Source of the DNA: an uncultured Ruminococcus sp.
GTDB lineage: Bacteria > Bacillota > Clostridia > Oscillospirales > Ruminococcaceae
DNA: 13,352 nucleotides
Assembly (NCBI GenBank): GCA_947175975.1
Contig: CAMWOX010000021.1
Span: 1 to 13,352, forward strand
Direction: 5' to 3'
Shown here: positions 6,687-13,352 of the stretch, piece after piece
How the letters are laid out: the number at the start of each line of letters is the position of its first letter
Position numbering within the stretch: the stretch's first letter is position 1
Made by a program: the position numbers and the translations under genes
Notes under the pieces: generated by a model
Databases searched by the model: none
What the model saw: the letters and a program-made list of their open reading frames with translations, nothing else
Told to the model about the DNA's origin: nothing

Positions 6687-8057
6687 ATGTTTTCTTTTAA
6701 AAAAGTCCCTGCTGTCCTGACTGTTGTCACACTGATTGCCGCTTGCACAGGCTGTGGCAGTAATACCACAACTGCAATGACAATTGATGATTATGTCGTC
6801 CCGGCAGGTGTTTATCTGTATTATTTAAATTCCTCTTATAGTAATGCTGTGTCTCAGCTCTCTCAGGAAAATGAAGACCTTGACAAAGAAGATACCAAAA
6901 CAATTCAGACGCTGTATCTTGAAGATAAAGATGTCCGCACATGGGTGGAAGACAAGGCAACTGAACTTTGCGTTGATTTTGTTGCCACGGAAAAGAAATT
7001 CGATGAACTTGGTCTTACACTCGATGCAGAAACAGAAGAACAACTTGAAAGTATGCTGCAATACTACTGGGGCAACTATTCTAATGCAATGATAGAACTT
7101 GGTGTTAGCGAGGAATCGTTCCGCAAGGTCATGACATCCAGTTACAAAAGCGAGGCTGTCTTTGATTATTACTATGACATTGATGCAGAAGAAGGCGTGA
7201 CAGAAGAAGAATTACAGGATTATTATGCAGAAAATAACATCCGTGCGCAGTATGTCAAATTCGATCTGCACGACAGTGAGGGAAATGTACTCGAAGATGC
7301 AAAAAAATCTGAAATTCTGGAATTAGCCAAGAAATACCAGAATCAGGCAGAAAAAGCCTACCAAGACGGCGGTGCAGAAGCCGTTATGACAGAAATGAAT
7401 ATCATCCAGGATGATTATAATTACTACATGACTTCTGTTTCTGAACAGGAAGCCGGCATTGCAGAAGAATCTTTGACAACAACGACTGCCAGAACAGAAA
7501 CAAAAACTGTGACCACTGAAACTTCTGAATCTACTGCTGTTGATGTGATTGATGATGCATTGCTTGATTTGGGAGAAGAGCCAACACAATCTGAAACAGA
7601 AACAACAGTTTCCACAGAAGAGACACCATCTGGAACAGATGACAGCATAGAACCTGATACTGATTCTGAAACAGAGACGGAAACCGAAACAGTTTCTTAT
7701 GCCAATGAATCCGTGATTTCTATTATCAATCCTGAAGATTATGAAGATGCTGAGGAAATCTATTACACACCAAGCGAAGATGTTTATAATCAGCTCCTTT
7801 CGATCACTGATGCTGATTATGGCAAAGTCTATCTCGTGGAAGAAGAAGAAGCTTATTATCTCGTTACACGCTATGCGATTCGTGATCGCATAACGGAAGA
7901 AGATCTTTGGAATGAAAATACAATCTATAATGCCCGCATTTCAAAATATTCTGACGCTTTCGAGGAAAAAATGGAAGAATGGTCTGCAATTCTGAATATC
8001 ACGAAAAATGATGCTTCTTTCAAACGCTACGATCCATTTAAGTTCCATGTTGTATAA
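6687..8057 (+). CDS. SurA/PrsA-like lipoprotein with an acidic Thr/Glu-rich insert
   Basis: I start this gene at the ATG at 6687 because GGAGG (6674-6678) lies 8 bases upstream and the reading then opens with a lipoprotein signal peptide. The longer reading from TTG at 6651 would spoil both. The 456-residue protein has a hydrophobic segment ending LIAAC (C20; CTGC with C23 is an alternative lipidation site), so it should be anchored outside the membrane. Residues about 35-215 are helical and charged, with 'ELGVSEESFRK' and 'EEGVTEEELQDYYAEN'. This resembles the N-terminal chaperone part of SurA/PrsA foldases. Residues about 262-336 form a Thr/Glu/Ser-rich spacer ending in an ETETETET run. The following 'YGKVYLVEEEEAYYLVTRYAI' could be the last strands of a degenerate parvulin domain, but I cannot see a full catalytic domain. 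It is cotranscribed with the solute-binding lipoprotein downstream. A role in folding exported proteins is inference. Confidence 0.78.
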   Translation: MFSFKKVPAVLTVVTLIAACTGCGSNTTTAMTIDDYVVPAGVYLYYLNSSYSNAVSQLSQENEDLDKEDTKTIQTLYLEDKDVRTWVEDKATELCVDFVATEKKFDELGLTLDAETEEQLESMLQYYWGNYSNAMIELGVSEESFRKVMTSSYKSEAVFDYYYDIDAEEGVTEEELQDYYAENNIRAQYVKFDLHDSEGNVLEDAKKSEILELAKKYQNQAEKAYQDGGAEAVMTEMNIIQDDYNYYMTSVSEQEAGIAEESLTTTTARTETKTVTTETSESTAVDVIDDALLDLGEEPTQSETETTVSTEETPSGTDDSIEPDTDSETETETETVSYANESVISIINPEDYEDAEEIYYTPSEDVYNQLLSITDADYGKVYLVEEEEAYYLVTRYAIRDRITEEDLWNENTIYNARISKYSDAFEEKMEEWSAILNITKNDASFKRYDPFKFHVV

Positions 8058-10137
8058 TTCTAAAGTCTACAGTAAACTGCTTGCATTCGCATGTGCTTGC
8101 ACGTTTCTGCCGTTCACAGCTTGTAGTCCTGAAACGGATTCTGTTTCTGTTCCGGCGAATCCTTCTGTAACAGAAAATACATTCCGGATGTCCTACACAC
8201 AAGAACCAGAAAATTATAATTATCTCAAAATAAATCATGAAAATCTTTCTGGAATCCTGGCAAATACCATAGACTGTCTTGTAGAATATGATTCCTATGG
8301 CAATATTATTCCGGCACTTGCGGAGAGCTGGACTTATAACGACAGCATGACACAGTGGACATTCCAGATCCGGCAGGGTGTACAATGGTTTGACTATGAA
8401 GGCAATGCTTATGCAGAAGTTACCGCAGACGACTGGGTGGCAACGGCTGAATATATCAATGATGCTAAAAATAATTCTGAATGGCAGAATTGCTATACTT
8501 CTCATGCTGTCATCCACAATGCACAGGAGTATTATGATTATACAGCATATCAGCTCAATGCCCGGGATGAAAAACGCCAGCGTACAGAGAAAATCAAGGA
8601 AAGTCTGCATAATCAGAAAAACAATAAAAACAAGTATGATCCGACAGAGACAACAGAAACCAGTGAAGAGACACAACCCACAACTTATGATAATTCGCAA
8701 TATCCAACAGAAAATACAGAAAGCACTGAAAATACTGAAGATACCCAGGATACAATAGAGAGAATCCGGAAAATTCTCCCCAGGGACATCGGTGTACAAG
8801 CACCTGAAAAACATACACTCGTATTCACATTAGATACACCCTGTCCGTATTTTTTGGATCTTCTCAGCAATCCTGCTTTTATGCCTGTCAACAGGCAATT
8901 TCTGCAACAATCCAAAGAGAATTTCGGACAGGACTATCAGCATATTCTCTATAATGGTGCATATCTTCTTACAGATTCTGCCCCTGAGAATCAGAAAATC
9001 CTTACAAAAAATTCCCAGTATTGGGACAAACAAAATATTTACATTGACAGGCTCGAACTTTCTTATTGTAAAGATCCTGAACAAATCAAAGAAAACACAT
9101 TCCTCAGCCACGAAATTGATCAGATTCTGATTTCTCCGGATTCTCTCGATCAATGGATGAATGATGCCGAAACAAAAGATCTTGTTCACCCGGTTCAGCC
9201 GGATTATTCATGCAGTTATTTTTATGCATTCAATTTTAATCCACAGTTTGCTGAAAAATATAATCCGCAAAACTGGAAAATTGCCGTCAACAATGAAAAT
9301 TTCCGGCTAGCTATCACTCATGCAATCAATCCTATTGAATTAGTTTCCCTGTATGAATCCTATCAGCCGGAACGTTTCCTGAATCGTACCATTACACCAA
9401 AAGAATTTACATTCGGTACAGGTACAGACTACACCCAGTTCGATGCACTTTCTTCCATCACAACAACAGACAGCTTCAATTCTGCACAGGCTCAGGAATT
9501 TCGGGAGCTTGCCAGAGAAGAACTTACTGCCAACGGTGCAGTATTTCCGATTCAGGTCTTCATGCCCTACGATTCCAATATCCCCCACCTGGAACAGGAA
9601 TGCGAACTTCTCAAAAAACAGCTTGAAACAACGCTTGGAACAGACTTTGTCCAGGTAGAATTATACGCTTCCAGACAAGCCAATATCCGGGAATCTGGAA
9701 ATTTTGCTTTCATGAAATGCGCCAAAACAGCAGATTATATTGATCCACAGACATGGACAGAACCATTCCTGGCAGGACAGAACTATACCTACTGGGATCT
9801 GAGCGAATATCGCTCTACACAGGAGATTTTCCAGAACTGGCAGGAAAAAGTTTCACAGGCTTCTGCGAATTACGGCGACAAATTCACAAGATATACTGCT
9901 TTTGCGGAAGCAGAACAAATTTTGATCTCCCATGCAATTGTGATCCCATTCTCTACAGAAACAAGTGGCTATGAAATCTCCAGGCTTACCCCTTTTGAAC
10001 CTGAATACGCATTGACAGGCATTTCATCCCACAAATTAAAGTTCTGCCGTATCAGCACCACTTCTATTAACATGAGCGAATATGATCGACTTTATGAACA
10101 ATGGCTCACACAACGCAGAATTTCTCTGAAATCCTAA
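8047..10137 (+). CDS. Solute-binding lipoprotein, oligopeptide/OppA type (SBP family 5), with a low-complexity insert
   Basis: The ATG at 8047 gives a 696-residue protein with a lipoprotein signal peptide (MLYNSKVYSK, hydrophobic core, then PFTAC with C26). An in-frame ATG at 8008 would put 13 unsuitable residues before it. The chosen start overlaps the previous gene by 11 bases and has no clear Shine-Dalgarno, suggesting translational coupling. Family 5 features are 'LVEYDSYGNIIPALAESW', the 'WTFQIRQGVQWFDYEG...VTADDWVATAEY' signature at about 103-136, and 'YNGAYLL' at about 302-308. These are typical of extracellular binding proteins that feed peptides to ABC transporters. Residues about 173-240 are an unusual Lys/Asn-rich then Thr/Glu-rich insert ('ENTESTENTEDTQDT') that lengthens the protein well beyond the usual 530-600. 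No permease or ATPase genes are adjacent, so it is an orphan: it may share a distant transporter or act as a sensor or chaperone. The ligand is unknown. Confidence 0.87.
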   Translation: MLYNSKVYSKLLAFACACTFLPFTACSPETDSVSVPANPSVTENTFRMSYTQEPENYNYLKINHENLSGILANTIDCLVEYDSYGNIIPALAESWTYNDSMTQWTFQIRQGVQWFDYEGNAYAEVTADDWVATAEYINDAKNNSEWQNCYTSHAVIHNAQEYYDYTAYQLNARDEKRQRTEKIKESLHNQKNNKNKYDPTETTETSEETQPTTYDNSQYPTENTESTENTEDTQDTIERIRKILPRDIGVQAPEKHTLVFTLDTPCPYFLDLLSNPAFMPVNRQFLQQSKENFGQDYQHILYNGAYLLTDSAPENQKILTKNSQYWDKQNIYIDRLELSYCKDPEQIKENTFLSHEIDQILISPDSLDQWMNDAETKDLVHPVQPDYSCSYFYAFNFNPQFAEKYNPQNWKIAVNNENFRLAITHAINPIELVSLYESYQPERFLNRTITPKEFTFGTGTDYTQFDALSSITTTDSFNSAQAQEFRELAREELTANGAVFPIQVFMPYDSNIPHLEQECELLKKQLETTLGTDFVQVELYASRQANIRESGNFAFMKCAKTADYIDPQTWTEPFLAGQNYTYWDLSEYRSTQEIFQNWQEKVSQASANYGDKFTRYTAFAEAEQILISHAIVIPFSTETSGYEISRLTPFEPEYALTGISSHKLKFCRISTTSINMSEYDRLYEQWLTQRRISLKS

Positions 10138-10140
10138 TAT

Positions 10141-10178
10141 AAATCCGGTCAGGATGCTATTTCCCGACCGGATTTTTT
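10141..10178 (+). terminator. Terminator of the lipoprotein operon
   Basis: AAATCCGGTC (10141-10150) and GACCGGATTT (10166-10175) form a 10-bp stem around a 15-base loop, ending in a run of six T (10173-10178), four bases after the solute-binding protein's stop codon. On the minus strand the stem is followed by only a weak T stretch, so it may partly end the convergent mocR-type gene, whose stop is at 10181. Confidence 0.88.
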
Positions 10179-10180
10179 AA

Positions 10181-11482
10181 TTAATAATAAAAAACAAGAA
10201 CATGCAGCTCCTCCACTGGTCTGGTATGATAATATTCCTGTAAAGCCGCCGCATGAAATCCTAAACTTTTCACATGTTCCAATAATTCTGTATCCGTAAG
10301 ATTCGTTTCAAACTTCACCAGACAATGCAATCCGGCATCTTCTCCGGAAATAACAGATTTTCTGAAAACAGAATGCTTTTTCATTTCAGTAAATAACAAA
10401 TTTCTCCTGTCTTTGTAATATTTCCGCATTCTATGAATATGCTTTTCAAAATAATTTTCCTGTATAAATCTTGCAAGTGTGTACTGCTCAAAATTGGAAA
10501 CCGTGCAGGAATAATAATTCAATTTTTCCTGAAATTTCTGCAATAATCCCATCGGCAGAATCATATAGCTAATCCGGATTGTAGGCGTTAAACTCTTACT
10601 AAATGTATTAATATAAATCACTTTCTCCATGATATCAATATTAAACAAAGCCGGGATAGGCTTTCCAGATAACCGAAATTCACTGTCATAATCATCCTCA
10701 ATAATATATCTGTGCGCCTGTTCTGATGCCCATCCAAGCAATGCATACCGTTTTCCAATGGATGTAATCGCTCCTGTGGGAAAATGATGCGACGGTGAAA
10801 TATGCATCACATTCGCCTGACTGTTCCGCAGTGCATTTATATCAATTCCATCTTCCTGCATGGGAATATATTCATACTGCAATCCCAGACTGGCATAAAT
10901 TGCTGCAATCTTTGCATAACCCGGATCTTCAATTCCGAAATGCAGATTTCCAAGCAGAATATGAATCAACATATATAAATATTCCGTACCTGCACCAATA
11001 ATAATCTGCTCCGGATGCACTTCCATATTCCGGAAATTTTTCAAATGCCCTGCAATTGCCTGCCGCAGTTCCAATGCACCTTTTGACGGCGTTCTTGTCA
11101 GTAATTTTCTCTGATTTCCGGCAAGCTCTTCCCGCATGATCTTTGCCCATACGGTAAATGGAAACAATCCCTGTTGTTCTTCCAACTGTTCCTGCTCCGG
11201 AATAAAAATCCCAGAATCTGATTTTTTTACTAACTGGCTTTCTAATCTTTCTGCATACCATCCTTTGCGGGCAACTGACTTGATATACCCCTCTGCCTGC
11301 AACTGCTGATAGGCATTCTCAATTGTCATGACACTGACACCTAATTGCAATGCCAGCATTCTTTTAGATGGCAGTTTCTCCCCTGCTGAAATACGTCCTG
11401 TTTCTATATCCTGTCTGATTAATTGATAAATCTGGCTATATAACGGTTCAGTTCTGGACTGCTCCAATTCATAAGTAAGCAT
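10181..11482 (-). CDS. pdxR: MocR-family regulator (GntR wHTH plus aminotransferase-like domain), PdxR-like
   Basis: I start at the ATG at 11482, preceded by AAAGGGGA at 6-7 bases, giving 433 residues; the reading frame extends to an ATG at 11560, but that lies within the promoter region. Residues about 10-75 are a GntR winged helix ('GEKLPSKRMLALQLGVSVMTIENAYQQLQAEGYI'-type, listed here in part). The rest is a fold-type I aminotransferase domain with 'EDDYDSEFR' at about 262-270 and 'FSKSLTP', whose K296 is the expected PLP Schiff-base lysine. MocR proteins of this kind sense PLP; PdxR members control pdxST, and this gene is divergent from pdxST. The C-terminus ends at 'LHVLVFYY', where family members usually continue with 'LGF..L.E..I..GI..L' and a final helix, so some 15-25 residues seem missing. 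The stop sits three bases from the neighbour's terminator. Function by context and family is strong; the exact binding sites are inferred. Confidence 0.9.
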   Translation of the reverse strand: MLTYELEQSRTEPLYSQIYQLIRQDIETGRISAGEKLPSKRMLALQLGVSVMTIENAYQQLQAEGYIKSVARKGWYAERLESQLVKKSDSGIFIPEQEQLEEQQGLFPFTVWAKIMREELAGNQRKLLTRTPSKGALELRQAIAGHLKNFRNMEVHPEQIIIGAGTEYLYMLIHILLGNLHFGIEDPGYAKIAAIYASLGLQYEYIPMQEDGIDINALRNSQANVMHISPSHHFPTGAITSIGKRYALLGWASEQAHRYIIEDDYDSEFRLSGKPIPALFNIDIMEKVIYINTFSKSLTPTIRISYMILPMGLLQKFQEKLNYYSCTVSNFEQYTLARFIQENYFEKHIHRMRKYYKDRRNLLFTEMKKHSVFRKSVISGEDAGLHCLVKFETNLTDTELLEHVKSLGFHAAALQEYYHTRPVEELHVLVFYY

Positions 11483-11494
11483 AAAATTCCCCTT

Positions 11495-11542
11495 TCTGAC
11501 CTGGTTCAGAATATCTGATCTGGTTCTTGTAATCAGACCAGA
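11495..11542. promoter_or_regulatory. Probable PdxR operator array: two direct repeats and one inverted copy
   Basis: TCTGACCTGGTTC (11495-11507) and TCTGATCTGGTTC (11514-11526) match at 12 of 13 positions and start 19 bases apart. A third copy on the minus strand, TCTGGTCTGATT (11542-11531), matches the second repeat at 10 of 12 positions. Direct repeats plus an inverted copy is an architecture I recall being reported for MocR-type PdxR operators. The second repeat abuts the pdxS -35 box. The whole array lies just downstream of the expected pdxR transcription start. Confidence 0.68.
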
Positions 11543-11555
11543 ATTACAGTATACT
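11527..11555 (+). promoter_or_regulatory. Promoter of pdxST
   Basis: TTGTAA (11527-11532) and TATACT (11550-11555) are separated by 17 bases, about 63 bases before the pdxS ATG. The -35 starts right after the second operator-like repeat, a position suited to an activator touching RNA polymerase. The inverted repeat (11531-11542) lies within the spacer. Confidence 0.7.
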
Positions 11556-11558
11556 ATC

Positions 11559-11587
11559 ATTATACAAAACTAATACAGAATTGTCAA
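11559..11587 (-). promoter_or_regulatory. Consensus promoter of pdxR, overlapping the pdxST promoter
   Basis: On the minus strand TTGACA (11587-11582) and TATAAT (11564-11559) are separated by 17 bases, a perfect consensus. Its -10 is only three bases from the pdxST -10, so two polymerases cannot bind at once. The transcript would start near 11552 and run through the operator-like repeats before the pdxR start at 11482. Confidence 0.83.
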
Positions 11588-11618
11588 TCCTGATAATTCC
11601 AGAAAAGGAGATTTTTTT

Positions 11619-12506
11619 ATGCAGAATCATCAAAACGTAGATCGTTATGCACTCAACAAAGAACTCGCTCAGATGCTGAAAGGCGGTGTGATTATGGATG
11701 TCACGACACCCGAACAGGCGAAAATTGCTGAATCTGCTGGTGCATGTGCAGTTATGGCTCTTGAACGCATTCCGGCAGATATTCGTGCCGCAGGTGGTGT
11801 TTCCAGAATGAGTGACCCTGCTATGATCAAAGGTATTCAGGATGCTGTCAGTATTCCTGTCATGGCAAAATGCCGGATCGGTCATTTCGCAGAAGCACAG
11901 ATCTTGCAAGCAATTGCAATTGATTATATTGATGAGAGTGAAGTCCTCAGTCCAGCGGATGATGTCTATCATATTGATAAATCCAAGTTTCAAGTTCCAT
12001 TCGTCTGCGGTGCAAAAGACCTTGGCGAGGCTCTCCGAAGAGTCGCTGAGGGTGCATCCATGATCCGCACAAAAGGCGAACCAGGTACAGGCGATGTTGT
12101 CCAGGCTGTCCGTCATATGCGAAAAATGCAAAGCCAGATTGCCGCTATCACTTCCATGCGTGAAGATGAACTGTTTGAAACAGCCAAACAGCTCCAAGTC
12201 CCGGTTGAACTTGTCAGATTTGTGCATGAAAATAAAAAACTCCCGGTTGTGAATTTTGCCGCCGGTGGTGTAGCAACTCCGGCAGATGCCGCCCTCATGA
12301 TGCAACTCGGTGCAGAGGGTGTATTCGTTGGCTCTGGCATCTTTAAATCCGGCAATCCGGAAAAACGTGCTGCCGCAATCGTCAAAGCTGTAACAAATTA
12401 TAATGATCCTGCACTACTCGCCAGCCTCTCCGAAAATCTTGGTGAAGCAATGGTAGGTATCAACGAACAGGAAATTGCTCTGCTGATGGCAGAAAGAGGA
12501 AAATAA
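11619..12506 (+). CDS. pdxS: Pyridoxal 5'-phosphate synthase subunit PdxS
   Basis: PdxS (Pdx1) condenses ribose 5-phosphate, glyceraldehyde 3-phosphate and ammonia into PLP, in a cytoplasmic 12-mer (beta/alpha)8 core. The 295-residue protein is highly conserved: 'KGGVIMDV' with D27, 'VMALERIPADIRAAGGV', 'VMAKCRIGH' with K84, 'DYIDESEVL', 'ASMIRTKGEPGTG' with K152, and 'NFAAGGVATPADAALMM'. D27, K84 and K152 correspond to D24, K81 and K149 of the Bacillus enzyme, so it should be active. The ATG at 11619 follows AAGGAG by 8 bases. It is followed after two bases by pdxT, whose product supplies the ammonia. The operon is divergent from a PLP-binding MocR regulator, which probably raises transcription when PLP is scarce. 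Confidence 0.98.
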   Translation: MQNHQNVDRYALNKELAQMLKGGVIMDVTTPEQAKIAESAGACAVMALERIPADIRAAGGVSRMSDPAMIKGIQDAVSIPVMAKCRIGHFAEAQILQAIAIDYIDESEVLSPADDVYHIDKSKFQVPFVCGAKDLGEALRRVAEGASMIRTKGEPGTGDVVQAVRHMRKMQSQIAAITSMREDELFETAKQLQVPVELVRFVHENKKLPVVNFAAGGVATPADAALMMQLGAEGVFVGSGIFKSGNPEKRAAAIVKAVTNYNDPALLASLSENLGEAMVGINEQEIALLMAERGK

Positions 12507-12508
12507 TT

Positions 12509-13066
12509 ATGACGGGAATCCTTGCAGTACAGGGTGCTTTTGCAGAACATGCCCATATTCTGGATCTTCTGTCAGAAAATTACGTCCTGATCCGGAAAAA
12601 ACAGGACATTCCTCAGAATCTCGACCGCTTGATCCTGGTCGGCGGTGAAAGCACTGTGCAATCAAAATTAATTTATGAACTGGATCTGTTCCAAATCTTA
12701 CGGGATAAAATCTCCGAAAATATGCCTGTTCTTGGCACATGTGCCGGTCTGATCCTCCTGGCACAGGAAATCCGGGATCAGAATCAGACCTGTTTCGGAA
12801 CGCTCCCTGTCTGTGTAAAACGCAATGCCTACGGCAGACAGCTCGGCAGTTTTTCTCATACTGGTCATATCGGCGAAATCCAGAATTTTCCCATGCGATT
12901 TATCCGTGCGCCCTATATTGAAAAAATCCTTGATCCGGAAGTCCGGATTTTAAATCTGACGGATCAGAAAATCACTGCTGTGCAGTATCAGAATCAGATT
13001 GGCATTGCTTTTCATCCAGAATTAACAGACGATCTCAGGATTCATCAATTGTTTTTAAACTTATAA
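12509..13066 (+). CDS. pdxT: Pyridoxal 5'-phosphate synthase glutaminase subunit PdxT
   Basis: PdxT (Pdx2) hydrolyses glutamine and channels ammonia to PdxS in the PLP synthase complex. The 185-residue class I glutamine amidotransferase shows 'GVLAVQGAF'-like 'GILAVQGAFAEH' at 3-14, 'LVGGEST' at 43-49, the nucleophile C78 in 'GTCAGLILLA', and the H169-P-E171 pair in 'AFHPEL', giving an intact Cys-His-Glu triad. Length is normal for the family (about 185-200). The ATG lies two bases after the pdxS stop, with an AGAGGA site inside the end of pdxS, so the two are translationally linked and made in balance. A strong hairpin terminator follows three bases after the stop codon. Confidence 0.97.
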   Translation: MTGILAVQGAFAEHAHILDLLSENYVLIRKKQDIPQNLDRLILVGGESTVQSKLIYELDLFQILRDKISENMPVLGTCAGLILLAQEIRDQNQTCFGTLPVCVKRNAYGRQLGSFSHTGHIGEIQNFPMRFIRAPYIEKILDPEVRILNLTDQKITAVQYQNQIGIAFHPELTDDLRIHQLFLNL

Positions 13067-13068
13067 GC

Positions 13069-13110
13069 ATAACTGCCGCCGGAATTGTCCCGGCGGCAGT
13101 TATTTTTATT
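13069..13110 (+). terminator. Terminator of pdxST
   Basis: ATAACTGCCGCCGG (13069-13082) and CCGGCGGCAGTTAT (13090-13103) form a perfect 14-bp GC-rich stem with a 7-base loop, followed by a T-rich tail. It lies between convergent genes. The hairpin itself is symmetric, but the minus-strand side lacks a T run, so termination of the dockerin gene there would be weaker. Confidence 0.93.
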
Positions 13111-13134
13111 ATTTTACAAGAGGAGTATCAGATT

Positions 13135-13352
13135 TTACGCCTGTGGCTCAGGATATGTTGCCAGAGGGGCATCATTTGGGGATTCAACTGGGGGAGCAAT
13201 CGGAGGTTCAAGTGGATCTTCAACCGGTGGTGTTTCAATTGTCTCTTCAACCGGGAATATATCAATCAAATGCACAAGCTTTCTCAGGACGTTCATGCTG
13301 TCAGAAAGTGTTATTTTCCCGTCACCGTCTACATCTGCATAGTGTTTCTGTG
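13135..13352 (-). CDS. C-terminal end of a dockerin-containing protein (runs off the window)
   Basis: The minus strand reads open from the window edge to a TAA at 13137-13135, giving 71 residues. It begins QKHYADVDGDGKITLSDS and continues MNVLRKLVHLIDIF. 'DVDGDGKITLSD' is the calcium-binding loop of a type I dockerin F-hand, with Asp at positions 1, 3, 5 and 12, followed by the helix 'MNVLRKLV'. This is probably the second of the two repeats. Dockerins bind cohesins and attach secreted enzymes to cellulosome or amylosome scaffolds. About 40 residues of Pro/Glu-rich tail follow ('PVEETIETPPVEDPLEPP' and so on). This is unusual, since dockerins mostly sit at the very C-terminus. The enzymatic part of the protein lies outside the window, so its substrate is unknown. 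The gene converges on pdxT. Confidence 0.82.
   Translation of the reverse strand, partial: QKHYADVDGDGKITLSDSMNVLRKLVHLIDIFPVEETIETPPVEDPLEPPIAPPVESPNDAPLATYPEPQA

Noticed and set aside
7464..7710. Repetitive ACA/GAA-rich DNA in the first lipoprotein gene, checked as a tandem repeat or CRISPR-like array
   Set aside because: The repetition comes from Thr and Glu codons in a low-complexity protein segment; there are no equal-length repeats with unique spacers.
8038..8814. Open reading frame of 258 codons on the minus strand opposite the solute-binding protein gene
   Set aside because: It is antisense to a gene with clear family motifs and a signal peptide; the hydrophobic Ile/Cys-rich translation arises from the reverse of AT-rich Asn/Asp/Glu codons.
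11544..12305. Open reading frame of 253 codons on the minus strand opposite pdxS
   Set aside because: It is fully antisense to the highly conserved pdxS, is rich in Cys/His/Asn without recognisable domains, and has no ribosome binding site. It is a shadow of the coding strand.
13085..13342. Gly/Ser-rich plus-strand reading frame after pdxT
   Set aside because: It starts inside the pdxT terminator and is the reverse of the dockerin gene's Pro/Glu-rich tail; the minus-strand reading gives the recognisable calcium-binding motif.

Overview
The window looks like a chromosomal segment of a moderately low-GC Firmicute, most likely a Ruminococcus-like member of the Oscillospiraceae. The recJ-rel order, the PdxS/PdxT route to pyridoxal phosphate (PLP), the strong AGGAGG-type ribosome binding sites and sigma-A-like promoters, and tRNAs without an encoded CCA all fit Firmicutes. 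A dockerin repeat at the right edge points to a fibre- or starch-degrading gut anaerobe that builds cellulosome- or amylosome-like complexes. The genus is an inference; no rRNA is present to test it.

Left block (1-5273, minus strand): a promoter at 5245-5273 drives recJ (single-strand exonuclease), then rel (bifunctional (p)ppGpp synthetase/hydrolase), a DUF5662 protein with an HD-like histidine/aspartate pattern, and the N-terminal part of a chloramphenicol-acetyltransferase-family protein cut by the window edge. Gaps are 67, 32 and 41 bases with no convincing terminator, so all four may be read as one transcript. The last gene is clearly poorer in GC than its neighbours. The apt gene that often sits between recJ and rel is absent.

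Middle (5387-6567): a perfect TTGACA-17-TATAAT promoter drives two serine tRNAs (anticodons UGA and GCU). They end in a hairpin that can also terminate the convergent short-chain dehydrogenase gene. That gene has its own promoter at 6539-6567.

Lipoprotein pair (6617-10178, plus strand): a SurA/PrsA-like lipoprotein and an OppA-type solute-binding lipoprotein overlap by 11 bases and share one promoter and one terminator. Both carry an acidic Thr/Glu-rich low-complexity insert in the middle of the protein. No ABC permease or ATPase genes are next to them.

Vitamin B6 block (10181-13103): a MocR-type regulator (PdxR-like) is divergent from pdxS-pdxT, the two subunits of PLP synthase. The intergenic region holds overlapping back-to-back promoters and a set of two direct and one inverted operator-like repeats, so the PLP-binding regulator probably controls both PLP synthesis and its own gene. 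A strong terminator follows pdxT. At the right edge lies the C-terminal end of a dockerin-bearing protein on the minus strand.

Most of the window is conserved housekeeping. Nothing here is clearly a new biological system. The best leads are the pdx regulatory region, the two lipoproteins with matching inserts, DUF5662 next to rel, and the dockerin with an unusual proline/glutamate-rich tail.
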